Of a stretch of 64,000 nt of DNA, positions 45,471-58,520 are shown one piece after another (position 1 is the first letter of the stretch; each line of letters begins with the position of its first letter). The DNA is from Cyathus striatus (Eukaryota > Basidiomycota > Agaricomycetes > Agaricales > Nidulariaceae): contig JAOVFP010000007.1 in NCBI GenBank assembly GCA_025738555.1, positions 1,922,001-1,986,000 on the forward strand, given 5' to 3'. The translations under genes were made by a program, and so were the position numbers. The notes below the pieces were generated by a model that saw nothing but the letters and a program-made list of their open reading frames with translations, searched no databases and was not told the origin of the DNA.

Positions 45471-46280
45471 TCACTTGATGAGGTGGAGGGAGGGGTGTAG
45501 TTCTCTCGGTAGGTGCAGAAGGCAACAATGTAGGCTTTTCCAATTATCCGAATCGAGCATAATGTCGAAAGTCAGGCCACTGTATGACAGCTGGCTCAAC
45601 AATCCTTTCGGCTGCGGGCAGCGCTCGTTGTAGTAGGAAGGGAAGAAAAGCTCGAAACGGTACTCAGTAGGATACCTTACCTCTGGTCCAATGGCGTAAT
45701 CTGGGTTCGGGCTCAATCCTGATACCAAGATAGTGGCTGTCAAAGAAAACGTGGACTTCAAGCTCATAGGATTTCATAGGTTGTCAGGAACACATACCAT
45801 CAGCAAGCAAAGTCGCAGAGGAATGATCCATGCGCGGAATCATGCTGGGCTATAAACCATCTCATGACCAGCAGTCCCCAGCTGGTGCATTTGGGTCGTA
45901 GGTCACATGCATCAAGACTGGGTTATCAGCATACGAGTGTCCTATCACCCAGGTGTTGTTTTAATACCCTGCCGTCCCTGTCGGAATAGTGAAGGCAAAG
46001 TGAAGGGTTGTTTATAACACTTACCCATTGCAGCACTGTTCAGATTAAGTATCTTGCCATTAGGAAGCACAATGAAATGAGCCTTGACACGCACTTCGGG
46101 AAACTGGTCATCCCTCTGGTATGTTCCCGACTGATCAGGGGTAAGCTTGATGCAAGAAGTCGAAGCACCGTAGGTGGGTATGGTAAAGTTGTGCGAAGTC
46201 CATCGTTGGGGGTGGATATTGGAGCCTCCACAGAACAAGATCGTCGCAGTGTAATTGTTCACGGAAGAGAGAGGAGGGGT
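45471..46280 (-). pseudogene. Glyoxal oxidase (AA5_1-type) fragment
   Basis: YTATILFCGGSNIHPQRWTS (about 46255-46195) is the conserved middle of the copper radical oxidase propeller. Then come GTYQRDDQFPEVR, VLPNGKILNLNSAAMGK, WVIGHSYADNPV, YDPNAPAGDCW, MIPRMDHSSATLLADG, VSGLSPNPDYAIGPEVRYPT and FFPSYYNERCPQPKGLLSQL. Introns are retained. There are a TGA where homologues have Arg (CWS-x-DGL) and a TAG just after. Arg-to-Cys changes are present. Both the N-terminal and the C-terminal (DUF1929) parts are missing. Intact enzymes oxidise aldehydes to supply H2O2 for lignin degradation; this copy cannot. Confidence 0.8.
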
Positions 46281-46752
46281 GTGATGTGATCATGACAATG
46301 ACATAAGGAGAGTGGAGTGGTGCTGGAGCAGGCTGTAATTAATGGACTGAGGAAATGTATAGAAAATGAACATACATGATGATATGAGATTAAAGCAAAG
46401 TGAGAACAAACAGGGAGTGGTTAGGTGAAAGTGCAGGAACAACAACCAGAGGGGGGAGATGATGACAAGGGGGTACGAAAACGAGTGGGAAAGGGGAAAA
46501 AATGAGTCTTTGATTGATTGTAAGAATGGGAGGGGGAAAGGGAGAATGAGGGGGATGTACAATGACTGGTATGAAGGGATCTTGGAACTTTTTATCAAGT
46601 GATCGATTGATCTGTCTTCCAACCAATCACAGAGTGTAATGGGGCTTCGGCCAATCAGATTGCCAGAAAATGAGATCCCGACCGCGATCCACAAATTGAC
46701 TTATAGGGTAATCCAGAGGTCCCTATAACCCAACTACCTTAAAAGGTAGTGG

Positions 46753-47755
46753 GAATATGTCGATTCCACCACGCGCGGAACACTTGCTCTACACTGCAAC
46801 CATACATTGTCATTCTTAATCAAAGCTTGCTATAGCAGATGAATGGTGAATGAACAATTATATTTCAAATAAGTACTACTAGCTATTACATATATAGATA
46901 GACTAACAAGAGAGCGGGAACAATAGGTATACAGCAAAAAAAAGAACATGCCGGGTGCGTGAGGAAAAGGGATTGGAGAGGGGGTAGGAGTGTGAGTTGG
47001 TAGAATGTTATGGGGATATTTGAGGGTGGGGGTGAGGGGAGGCGTAGGTCGTATGTGATGCTGTGGTGGCCTCTTGCGTCTATGTACGATGCCTCTCGTC
47101 TAACTCATGATCCTTGGAGCACTATTCGAACAATGCAACTCGCGTGAAGGGGATCATAATAGAATATCCATCGCCCCTCCTCCTCCGGAAACATGTTGCA
47201 CCAAAGGCAGCTCCACCCTCTGACCCCAAGGCGTATGCCCCTCACTGTGTCCTAACCTCGCACCCGCACTCGCAGGCCACGCAAACAGACTCTCCGTGGT
47301 GAACTAATCAACTCGGTACAAGTGCCGAGTGCGAATGCGAGAGGGGAGGCTGAGAAGGGACGAGGGGAGGAATGTCCCTGTTGTTGTTGGACTAGTCGGT
47401 GTATGGAATACCGCTGCAGGCTACGAGCTAGGTGGGTGATAGGACGAGGAGGAGGCTTGCTACAAGGAGGCGGGTACGTTTCACAGTGATGTGGGTGCTT
47501 GCAAAGGAGAGTACTGGACGTATGGACTTCGTGGTATGTCGTTGCTTCCTTCAGAGGGAGTGATAGCGGGGATGGGCCGGCCCGATTGGGGGGCGTTACC
47601 TGCGGGAGCTTGTGAACGTGACTAGAATCAAGGGAGGGAGTGAGGGAGTGAGAGAAGAATTGCGAGAGGGAGAAGACATAGGAGAGGGAGATGGAAGGGG
47701 AGAAGGGAGGGAACGGACATACGGCCCTTGAGTTTGAAGGGGAGGAGAGATGGCA
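46753..47755. other. No supported gene; MITE-end sequence
   Basis: 46753-46795 (ATGTCGATTCCACC..TTGCTCTACA) matches the right end of the MITE at 62076-62889. The rest is G/A-rich with no coding signal. Confidence 0.45.
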
Positions 47756-49194
47756 TTATTTTGCTTTTGTGCACTGGGGAATGCTATGAACAGAACATCT
47801 GTTGTACGGTCGCATCGATGTAGGTGATAGAGTGGTAGGGGAGAGGTCGCATCGCGGATGGCCTGGTGTGGTTGGTCGGTAGAAGATTGTTGGGTGGGTT
47901 GGGGGTGAGGCGGGATCTGACTCTACGCATCTGTTTTTTTTTGGCGGGTTAGTAAGAAGGGGAAAAGGAGGGGGGAAAGGAAGAACCATTTGTTTAAAAG
48001 TAAGTTCAAGCCGATGTTGTTGATCCATTTGCGTATCGTGTGTCGGAAGCATTGTATATTCATGTCTAGACCACTACCCTCATCAGTCCCCCCCCAAAAA
48101 AAGAAGAAAAGAGAAAAAAAAGACGTACATGTGCACCAGTGTTCAAAACAACAACACTATCCTCCGTCACATAACCCCTCTCATCTTCTCTCCAACTCAC
48201 CGCATCCCTCACAAAATCCTCCCACCCCTCCACACGCTGAAAATTATGATACCATGGATAATCCTCTTTACTCGCCCCGTACATCGCTGTAATCTCCCGG
48301 ATTTCAGGTTCACCTATCAACATATGTTCTTCGAGGAATGTGAAGATGGGTCGTTGGAGGCGGGATGCGGGCACGCCGGCGCGGGCGATGAGGGCGTGTG
48401 CGAGGGGGGTGTTGTTTCGTAGGATGTGTTGGTGTACGTTTTTGTGGTTAAATAAGGGGAGGTGGGGTGGGTCTTCGTGGAATTGGAGGCCGGTGCTGCG
48501 GAGTGTGTAGCCTAGAGCGTGGAATTGTTGTTCTGTTATTGAATCTGGCGAGGGGTCAGCGCTCAGCCGTCGCGTTATTAAGAAGGGGACGTACCACCGA
48601 TAAGTATAATCCCCCCCGCACTCCTCAACAACCTAACCACCAACTCTTCCACATTAACCACCCGCATCCTTTTTCCGCCATCAGGAAGCCATTCCCAATT
48701 CATCACGTCCAGAAGCCTCTGAGCCATCTTTTCGCTCCGCTCGAGGTCGGTGAGATCTTTGTCGGGCACGCGACAGCCTGACCAGACTGGTTCTTGTGGG
48801 TTCGCGTAGGCTTTTTGTAGGTCTGCGAGGGTTTGGTAGGAAGGGGAACGGGGGATCCAGGAGCCTGATAGACATTCTTCCTGTTTACACCATTGTGGTT
48901 GTTCTGCTTTTAGTTCGGGTTCGGGTTCGGATTCCTCTGGGGAGTTGGGGTTGGGATTTGGAGGAGAAGGGGGAGAGCGTGAGGAGGAGGATGAGCTGAA
49001 AGAAGCTCGGGAATGGATAGATTCAGATGAAGCTGTTCGTGTCCCGCTGGATCTGGAGGGGACGAATCGTGTGCTGTCAGTGGATGTGGAGTGTGTTTGA
49101 GCCGCGTGATGTGATTGATTAGCTGTGCGACGCCTATGAGAAGCGCGAAGGGAATCATAACGCGGAAGCGCAGGAAGCGTCTTATTGAGGGCAT
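47756..49194 (-). pseudogene. PC-esterase copy B, frameshifted and truncated
   Basis: Collinear with copy A. The start and signal anchor (RFRVMIPFALLIGVAQLI) are kept, the introns equivalent to copy A are kept, and FLEEHMLIGE and the TGAH block are present. The Pro-rich stem changes frame (IPTPTPQRNPNPN versus SPEESEPEPELKAEQPQW), and homology stops after RPTTPGHPRCDLSP near 47840. About 370 bp of the 3' end, including the DCLHW catalytic Asp and His, are lost. It is therefore a pseudogene. Confidence 0.8.
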
Positions 49195-49929
49195 TGTGAG
49201 CTTGACTCGAGGGGGAGGGGAGGGAGGGAGAGGGGAGAAGGGGAAGAGGGAGGGGAGAAGGGAAATTATGCGCTCCTGTTGTCACCACCCGTGCACTCAA
49301 CTTGACGGCCCTATCTTCCCGATCTATGATTCCTGTTTTTTTAGCCTTTTGATTCAAATACATAGTGTCAGTGTCCCTGTCGTGTCGTGTCGACTTGTTG
49401 GTATGTTGCCTGATACGCGTCCTGCGTGCAAATCAAGACCTATGAAGACATGATAGAACGATTGGATTGCTGGAGAGCCGACTCGAGCCTCGAGAAAGCT
49501 CTCGAGGAAGAGAAGATACTTATCCGAACTATCCGACCGCATCCGCGCAAAAACCCTTAAGCCCGGTTCAAGCACGTGGAAAAAGGTACCGTTTAATTTT
49601 AATTTATCAGAACCCTCGTCGTAACCGATACCGCCACTGACATTCAAAATGTCACACCTTTATTTTGGCGGATGTATTTATCTGTGGCTTGGTGTCTGCT
49701 TGGTATGATAGAGCGCTGATGTTCCTTCAGCTTCAGGGCTCTGGGAATAGAGTACAATATTCTACGCAATTAATCCTATTTTTCTCTTGTGCGGTTGGTG
49801 GTATCGACTTGATGTTATAGGGTATAATGTATAGTATGATGGCGCTAATATACCTTTACCGCTCTGGTAGAGGAGGCCTTGATGTACTTAAGAGTTCGTA
49901 TCCTTAATTCCAAAGAGTCCAATTTCGTC

Positions 49930-50085
49930 CAGAGTAATTAACCTTCCTTTTCTCATCACCTCTTCCCTCACTTCATCTTCGACACCAGCCTGCATGACGT
50001 CTTGCACATCTGAACCACGTCGATACGGAGGAGGTAACATCAAATACGAAACCTGACTCTCATTCTTAGCTGTCCAGGAGACGGA
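49930..50085 (-). pseudogene. PPPY-tail fragment
   Basis: The minus strand encodes NESQVSYLMLPPPYRRGSDV ... EEVMRKG, a third tail copy, 120 bp downstream of the full gene at 50202. It is preceded by CTGGACAGCTAAGAATGAG, a join also seen at about 59625, so this truncated form was itself duplicated. Confidence 0.6.
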
Positions 50086-50201
50086 AGTATATGTCTAAGA
50101 CTTGGTATCGACTGGGTATGATGGGGTATGATACTGTAGTATATGATGGCTGTAAGAGTTCATATTTTTAATTCAAGAGAGTCCAACTTGATCCAGAGCA
50201 A

Positions 50202-50795
50202 TTAACCTTCCTTTCTCCTCACCTCCCCTCTCACTTCCTCTTCGACATCGATCCGCAATACATCCTGCACTTCCGCATCCGAACCACGTTGATATGGAGG
50301 AGGTAACGTCGAATACGATACTTGACTCTCATTCTCAACTATACCACCGTGTCTACTGTGCCCTAACCCGGCAACTCTCTCCATACGAGATCCGTTTACC
50401 TGATCTAATGCTGTCGGATTAGTCCCTCGGACGAACGGAGTCAACTTTGCTTTGCGAGAAGTGAACAACGAATACGAAGTTCGTGCGGTGTTTTCTCCGT
50501 GGCCAGAAATTTGATTTCGGAGGTGTTTTTTGTAGAAGTAGAGTGTGAGGAGTATCGTGATACCGAGGATGAGGAGTGCACTTGGGATTGCTATTGCTGC
50601 TATTATTCCTGGTTTGATGGTTGTGCTACTACTACTGGAGGGTGGTTGGGTGGCAATTGCTGACTGTGCTGGTGGTGGTGATGATGAAGATGGGGTTGGT
50701 GATGAAGTGGTGGTTGATGATGAGGTTGGTGATGAAGATGCGGTTGATGATGTCGTCGTAGGTGTGGAAGATGATGGGAATTGAAGGGTCGTCAC
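50202..50795 (-). CDS. Single-pass membrane protein with Ser/Thr-rich ectodomain and PPPY motif
   Basis: About 197 codons: a Thr/Ser/Pro-rich extracellular part (TTTSSTASSSPTSSSTTTSS), one transmembrane helix (GIIAAIAIPSALLILGITIL), a basic stop-transfer YFYKKHLRNQ, and a cytosolic tail with SYSTLPPPYQRGSDAEVQDV and RRKEG at the end. The layout resembles fungal wall-sensor or mid2-like proteins. PPPY is the ligand class bound by WW domains of Rsp5/Nedd4-type ubiquitin ligases. The 5' end is uncertain: upstream frames (50891-51020) include a signal-like LMLVLTNAIYTFSVSVAC, but stops intervene, so this copy may be truncated. Confidence 0.55.
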   Translation of the reverse strand: MTTLQFPSSSTPTTTSSTASSSPTSSSTTTSSPTPSSSSPPPAQSAIATQPPSSSSSTTIKPGIIAAIAIPSALLILGITILLTLYFYKKHLRNQISGHGENTARTSYSLFTSRKAKLTPFVRGTNPTALDQVNGSRMERVAGLGHSRHGGIVENESQVSYSTLPPPYQRGSDAEVQDVLRIDVEEEVRGEVRRKEG

Positions 50796-50890
50796 AGTTA
50801 AATCTTCAGTAGTTGATGGATCAAGACTTTAAGAAAGTTCAGTGGTCGAAGTCATGGAAGTGGATGATATTACTATACCCAATACTTTCA

Positions 50891-51130
50891 CTAGATGTAC
50901 GGGAGAGGGTCGTAGAAGCGACCGATGATGGCGCAAGCAACACTGACGCTAAACGTATAGATGGCGTTGGTAAGTACTAGCATTAATGTTAAATCAACTT
51001 CAATGTACACATTGGCAGTCTCTTTCAATCTATCGGAATAGGAACTAGAGGTTATTGGTAGATTGTAATAAAGTGACTGGCAGGAAGTGAAGAGGAGAGA
51101 ATAAGAATAGTGAACACGCGTGTGTGTATA
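50891..51130 (-). pseudogene. Possible 5' exon relic of the PPPY protein gene
   Basis: The minus strand encodes MLVLTNAIYTFSVSVACAII, which looks like a signal peptide, and then reaches stops before the Ser/Thr-rich frame starting at 50795. A related stretch appears at 61380-61430 in the next copy. It may be a degenerated first exon. Confidence 0.35.
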
Positions 51131-52922
51131 GAGGGTATTATATACACATGAATAATCTCTCGTTGAATGATAAATATTTTTATCAGGCCGACAGAAGCAG
51201 ATGGTAGTAGAGAAGAATAGTATAATCATCTACTATTCACATGTCAAGATGCATACCTCTAGCAAACGTTCATAATAAGTCCACAATGCCTTGTATATAT
51301 ATATACGATTGAATTAAATCACGTATATGTGCACTGAGAATGGTACAAATCATTCTATTGTCATGGTTCTGATATAGGTATGATAAATCCGTACGTGTTC
51401 CTTCGCACAGTAACAGTACAGTAGTATGGAAAGCCGGACAACCACGCTCGACTACGTCAAAGTATTTGAGCTCCGATCTTCGGCTCTACGGCTTGCCGCT
51501 TATTTTCGGTTCGACTTCTCGGTTCTTTGTTCGCGTACCTAATATCACATCTACCGACTTATGTTGCGAAATGGAGACTTACTTTCCTTTCTCAGTAGAC
51601 AAAACTAATGTAGATAATCTAAAATACATCTTATAATTCATAATTTATGTTTCTAATTCCAACTGGTGGATTCTTTACTTTCTACAGAATATATAGGTTA
51701 GTGTTGTTTGTAATGAAAGTCAAAAACATATTGCAATATATTAAGCCTTATACATGATTGTAAAGTGCTTGAAAAGAGTCAGTGATACACCTTAAAACTA
51801 TTTAATGGTTAAATCTCTCTATTTGTCATATAATATTAGAACTCAGTATTAGTAATGCACATCATGAGTACAAGGGTTGGAGCAAGTCCCGAGTTGCCAA
51901 TCAAAATGTTCTATTTTGAATATATTACTAAGGGAATGGGACATCTGAGAGCTGGGGTTGAGTCCTGCACTGCCAGTAGAAATACCCATTCGATACACAT
52001 CAAAGGAATAATACAATATGTGTGTTATCTAATTACTAGAGTCCAAAAGACTATGTACAAGCACCCAGTATTTGATTAAACCTAAGGGAACGTGTTCCTG
52101 TCACGTGATCAAACGCGAGGCGTTAGAACCGTTATCTCCGGACCACTTACTGCAGTAATCGCAGCCCGGAGAAAGTCATGTGACTTTGTACTTGTACTCC
52201 GAAATTATCCCGCTGTTTGATCTACCACATGGAATTCCACATGTATTGTTGCTCCCGCATGGTCAATATGTTGGAAACAACATTATGTCGTCATATAGAG
52301 TAGTCTAGAGTAGTTTCTTTCCATATATAGGTACTGTACAGTTTTATTTGTAAAAGATATATAAGGAGGACAGGAATGAGGAGGAGAAGGAAGCAATCCC
52401 AGGAGAAATCCTAGGCTTCTTCCACTCTAGGAGTGTAATAAATTGGAATAGAAACAAATCTGAACAGTACTTGAACCAAGTAATTTTGTATTTGAAAGGT
52501 TTTGAATCTATAGTTTACTTCCTTTATACTACATCAGGAAACATGGTTTTAGCAACATTGGTAAGTGCCAAGATTGATAGCCAATGTTAATCATTGGATG
52601 TTTATGCGGTTCCACATAGTCGACATAGCACTCTGTAGGATGTGAGGAAGCATGATAGCTCTACAAAAATGCAGTATGGTATTTCATAGCTCCACACAGC
52701 TCAGGTGCATATTACAGAGACACTATATAAACATATAATTTACAGGTTGTTCTGCATAGAGTGCTCTAACCAACCTATATTATCATGTAGCCTTAGGCAG
52801 TGGATTATGGTATTACTATTAGTAGTACTATTATCTTAATTCTGCTACTTTGTAATACTAAGAAGGACAGAAAATGAGGGAGGGAAACTGGACAGGCAGT
52901 AGGGAGAGTGCCAAGGTGATAC

Positions 52923-53380
52923 ATGCAAACAATGAGACTTGGATGTGATGAAGAACTGTCTGAATCAGAGAATTCCGATGCACGGATCCAAGTAATGTCA
53001 ATGTCACATGCACATGACTGCAACCGATCACTTTGGGTTTGTTTGTTCATTGCTTCGAAGTTTTCAAATCTTCAAGTTCCTGTCCTGTCCGACTCCTTAG
53101 GCCTTATCCCCCTACCACCACCATCCTCCTTCCCTCAAAACCATGCCTTACATCGAATTTCCTTGGAAGTATGGCCAATAATACTCAATGTAAGCTTCTA
53201 TTTCTACTTTATGCTAACATGCTACATCACTAACACCCTTTTTGCTGCACAGAATGTATTGTATTATTCTGCAGGACACTTGTTGGACAACAGGATAGAC
53301 AGTACCCACTATGAAAGGTCATAAGTACACTATCACTTATACCTTTTTCACTAAACCTTTCTTATTTGCTTCTAGATGAT
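52923..53380 (+). CDS. Small spliced ORF inside the 7.22-kb element, unknown
   Basis: An open exon from ATG 52923 (MQTMRLGCDEELSESENSDA ... ISLEVWPIILN) is followed by a good intron (GTAAGC..TCACTAAC..GCACAG, 53190-53252). Next is the exon NVLYYSAGHLLDNRIDSTHY, then a second intron-like GT..CACTAAA..TTCTAG ending near 53375, with a stop shortly after. A TATA-like TATATAAGG lies at about 52359. The splice signals are better than expected by chance, but the product matches nothing I know. Low confidence. Confidence 0.25.
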
Positions 53381-56300
53381 TCTCCTGTCTCTCCTGAGGC
53401 TGTCCCCAATGTAGATTGTCTGATTGTTGTGGTTTAGGTACATCAGTTTTATTATGTTTTCGTTCTACCATTTACTTATGTGCCTTCACAGCTACTCTTA
53501 TGCTGCTTGTTTGCTTCAAGAGTGTGATGACTCAAATAAAGTGGACATCCTCTCAACCTCTTGCATAATGGGCTATTGGGGTAGAAGGCTGGTGACTGGT
53601 GGATGGGCGTTTGGACCTGTAATATATGTACTGTACATTTGATTCTGTATTAGTACAAAATTAATATCATTCTTTATTCTGTTTCAATCTATTTTAAATG
53701 CAAGCTGTATGGTATGCTATGATTGGAGAGGGATTTATTGTGCTACACTTGTATACATATCTTCCATAGCCAGAGAGATCAGTTAACTACATTTCTAAAG
53801 GTGTGTCGATGTCGATCTATGGTGATACTCGCCTCGGCTATCACAGTCTATATTGATCTATGATAGCTTGGTGGGTTGCTATATCGGTCTATAAAAAGGG
53901 GACTTGTCTAGCCGACTATACATGCTATACAGCCTATGTGACACTACACTGCTTTGTTGTTTTTTCCTGATGTAGGTTATACATTATCTGTGTTATCTCT
54001 CCCTTGAACTTAAAGCCTGTGGTTTGCAGTGATTATTTGAGTATTACAATATATATTAGTACTATTTAAATATAAATCACAAATTCGGCGCATCAGTCAG
54101 TGCAGGTATTAAAATGTTATTATATGACAATGAAAAGCATGGCTCTTCATGGTAATGCTGTGACTTCAATATAACTAATGATAATGTATTCTTAAGGTTA
54201 TGTCTAGATTATAGTATAAGATGATATTATGTATCCCATATCAACCTTCATTGTAATTGTTATCTACTTAGAACAAGTTTATAGAATTGATCTACACTGA
54301 GTAATGAGAACCAAATTTATATTGTAGCTTGAGAGTTGATAGGGTGGCTATAAATTTAAGAAGGATTATTATAATTATAATAGTATTCAGATGGTATCAG
54401 GAGTACCTCAATGATCTTAGGGTTTAAGAGCTGGGGTAAGTCCCACACCACCAGCTAAAGTATGTAAATACATAAATATTAAGGGAATAAAACAACATGA
54501 TAACATAAATATAATATAAAAGATCAGCAGAGGATACAACATACCTGACTAGGGGAAACCTGGCTCTGAATACTTCTAATAATTTCATTAAATAAGGCCT
54601 GCGCATATCTCTTGTTAAGAATATCGAATGATTGGCAACACTCATCAGGAAAATCCCCATCAGCTAAATTAGTGAAATTAGTAATACTAAGGTTTACCTG
54701 TGTCCAAATGTTACTGATATCAAGTAATTTGAACTTAAATGTGCTTATATGCAGCTTACATGGCCTAATGTGAACATGATAAGTGTTGATAAGCATTCCG
54801 GGAATTTACCATAATGAAAAATATGCTTTTAAGCAAATTTTAGCGGAAAATACTAACTAAAGTGCAAGATAACTTCATAGACTTAAAGAACGATATCTGG
54901 TACTGCTTTCTGGGAACCATATTTGCTCCTCCGATTGGCCAAAAGATGAGCTCATGTATGCGGATTCACTAATAAAGTAGTGGAAAATCCACTGCTCGGC
55001 CGAATAAATGTCAATCCAGCGGGAGGTGGCTCGAGATGCCGGTCTCCAAAGCCTGTCCCCCCCTCAGCACCACACACCCGCACACACAGTGCATCTAAGA
55101 TTCAATTTCTCACTAACAATGATGTATTGCTAAATTTGTGGTGGAGGTTTGCAAATACTACGTGTTTAAAAATGATCAGTAGTATGAATTCACACATGTT
55201 ATAAATAGTACAAGCCATATCCATTAACTGTGTTGCAGAATTGTAGGCATGCATTGATGTTATATGTCGAGTTCGGAACCAGTGTTTAAGAAATATAAGC
55301 AGTTCCCTGTATCGAAGTGATACACAGTACAGCCTTTATCACTGTCATTACACTAGATAAGCAAGCGAGCTGCAAGAAAGTTACTAAGTTAGTACATGAG
55401 CGCTTCTCTGTTTGTCATTGATTGTAGATCACGTGCATGTTCAACTCGACATGTATACGAGTAACGTATTGAACTCATTCTGCCTCTCCTTCCTTCCCTT
55501 CCCCTCCCATACCATCCGTCGCTTGTTGCCTGTTTGTCTAATAAAGCTTTGGCATTCTACTACAAATGCTGTGACTCGTTTACCTTGTGCACCTCTGTTC
55601 CATTTCTACTTCACCATGCAAAACTCTAGGGCTGGGTGTCTACTTGTTGTATGGCTGGTCTCGCGCTAATGCCTGCTGGATTTCTGCTCGTGTTGGTCGG
55701 GTCTTCATGTGTCTGGTGCGTATTTAAAGTCTTACCTATTAATAATGTGCTTATCATGCACAGTAGTGTTATGGTTTATGTGAAGGTGTTTATGCTGCTA
55801 CCGACGTTCCCACTGTACTTTTTTGCTCTTAGCTCTCCCCTGGCTGCTTGTTCTTTTGGTCAATCAGCCGTAATACTATGCGTCTGACTCCCTATGCTCA
55901 CTCAGCTCTGTCCTTGGCGTTTATAGTCTTAAAAATCCTATCCTAACCTTGACTCGGCTCACCATGTTTATCTCACTTTACCACCTGCCTATGCCCTTCC
56001 AGGTCCCTGAACTAGTTTCCCAACAGTGCTGCTGGCTCGGGTTAGTCACTAATGAGGGCTATAGTTTCTGTCATTAAGTGAGAGGTACTGCTATATGATG
56101 TAGAGAACTTGAGATATGTATGTGTAGCTGAATATTATGAAGTGCATATATGTTATTATGTTATGTAGATATTGCATTAATAATGTATGACAATCTATAT
56201 TCTACAATAAATGCCTCCTTATCTATACTTCTACTGAGAAAATTCTGTTAAATTGCGGCAATATAAGTGACTAAAGCTAACAAAGTTATACCTATTATCT

Positions 56301-58520
56301 ACTTATACAAGCTTATTCATACAAATATCTCCTTATTTATTTGAAATAAGGAGGGGACCTTACTATTTTACCTTAGAGTCCTTATAGTCCTTATTTTGTC
56401 TATTTTCCACTTAATCAGACTTAAATTCGAGAATTTTCACTAATTTAGCTGTTCAGGTTTTTCCTGATGCCGCCTGTGGCTCTGGGACAAAACGAACATC
56501 TGAAGGTTTAGAATATACTGCTAAGAATGCACCTCACAAAGGCAACGACATCGATCTGTAGAGACGGGGCCTAGATCAACAGATGCCGGACTAATGGGCA
56601 AGCACTCAATACAGACATTGAAGATAGACATCACAAAAGGTCCATCAAAGGTGGACCGGTCATAGAACGATGGTAAGGGGATTGATGGATGGGTGCGCAT
56701 CAGTAAAACCGAGTGTCAGGCAGAGATCATTGGGAGCATTGACATACACTTTCATGCGCCTTGTGCAGCATAGCGCATCAGTGTGTGGAGCGCGTCCGTA
56801 GTACCTAATCTATATTTAGAATACCTACGCGCGCGCTAGTGTCGCGGCCTGCTACAGACTGATGGATAAGAACAGGCATGGGCTATGTATAAGTAGACAA
56901 GATACTTACTGTACAAGTTTGATCGTTTCGTGTAGTTATAATGTATATAAGTCTCCTTGTAGGCAATATTAGAAGGAAGTACCACACGACAGCAGTATTT
57001 CCGTTCCCTACAGACAGGGTAGCGTACAGACAGACAATATATTCGATTTTTGGCGTATTTTCAAGATTGATAAGCACGTGTAGCGCCTATAGCATTAAAG
57101 TAACAACGTTCCCATCGCATTAGTTTACTAGTTGAATATCCTTTACACTTGAACCGTTAAACACCCTCGATTTTGTAAGACTATTGTTTAAACACGAGTA
57201 GTAATATTGGAATTATAGTATTATTACAGTATATAGTACTTCAAATCTCGTAGACTACTAGTAATATAATAGTAGTGCCATCAGAGTGTAAGCTCCACCG
57301 AATTTGTACACACCTGGATATACAATTTATATACTAAGTAGAGATACAGTAAATAAAAAATCAATATTCATTCCTGTACTTCAGTACTCTTTCGGTTATT
57401 CAAGGTCACATCTTACATGTGCTTGTACCAATAATCGTGGTACTTTCACATGTTGAGCATCAAATGAAAGGAGATATGCTAGACTACACTGATTGGACTT
57501 CGAAACACTAGCCATTTGAGCATTCACAGGGTTTTTGATAATGGTCTTACCATTTATGAACAGGATATATTGTCTTCACGCTGTGTAAGCAAGAATTAAA
57601 AGCATGTTGAATTATATTCATAAACACGACTTCACCCGTCACTGTATTTCGCAGTGGGCTTGGGTATATACTTCATCTTTGTACACCTAGCTTTGTCTGC
57701 CGCTGGTTTCTATATGATGATCTCAGGTTCTAATTTTATAGTATTCTTGCAATTATACCTGCTCAATGTCTCTGTTGCGAAAACTTAGTTTGCCACACAG
57801 GGCATTGGGATGTATTGGAATGCCCTATGGCAGGAGCCGTATTAAATGGCATTACAGATCAGATTAAAATGTTAATGCTGTTTTGTGAGAAGCATTTATT
57901 TATTTTTAAGTACATACACACAACTCTACAACTATAATAATGTAATCTACTACTCAGTCATTGTAATTCAAATTATGCTTCACAATTATAAAAACATCAT
58001 TGGTAGGTGGTATATCTTGCATGGGATCCACTTCCACCTAATATCCAATTGACAATTACACTAATTATACGGCCGTATACCATATATGGTACACTGTACA
58101 GCCCTATTCAGAATGTGGGTGTGAGCTCATACCTATCACGCAACTTACAAGTATATGCCTCATAAATTGAGTGTCCGGACCTTTTTTGCGCATTATGCAT
58201 ATAACTTCAGCACTATATTTACACTTAAACTTTAATGCTCGCTGCAAGATTACTGTAAATTCATGCTCAAGCTCACAAATGCTGAGCGTGAGGACTATGA
58301 GTCTGACCCTGAGTGCGAAAACCTTACCATGTGCGTGAAAAATCTGACTCTGCGTGAAGAAAAACCGTGAGCGTGTGTTGAGCGTGCACGCTCACAGCTT
58401 GAATAACAATGAGTCTAAATCTCAAACTTGAGTGTGATTGCTTCAATTTTGTAGGTCTATAGATGAGGTAAGGTATCTAATCTACGATGTGGATCTTTGA
58501 ATTAAAGATTAATATTTAAT
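53381..58520. other. Interior of the 7.22-kb element without recognised genes
   Basis: AT-rich sequence with short ORFs only, for example hydrophobic frames at 55412-55887. 58260-58410 carries repeated GAGCGTGA/GCTCAC words in both orientations. A dispersed motif related to that at 25405 lies at about 54428. Confidence 0.4.

Larger units (their letters stand above)
44195..46752. mobile_element. Transposon-like unit carrying gene fragments (unit E2)
   Basis: It is bounded by CCCACTACCTCATTTAACAG at the left and CTTAAAAGGTAGTGGG at the right, the same ends as unit E1 (40187-41592). It holds two gene fragments in the same orientation: glyoxal oxidase (45471-46280) and an unidentified gene (45200-45465), both with introns. 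There is no transposase. The arrangement suggests DNA-level capture of host exons, though without a clear TSD the limits are tentative. Confidence 0.4.
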
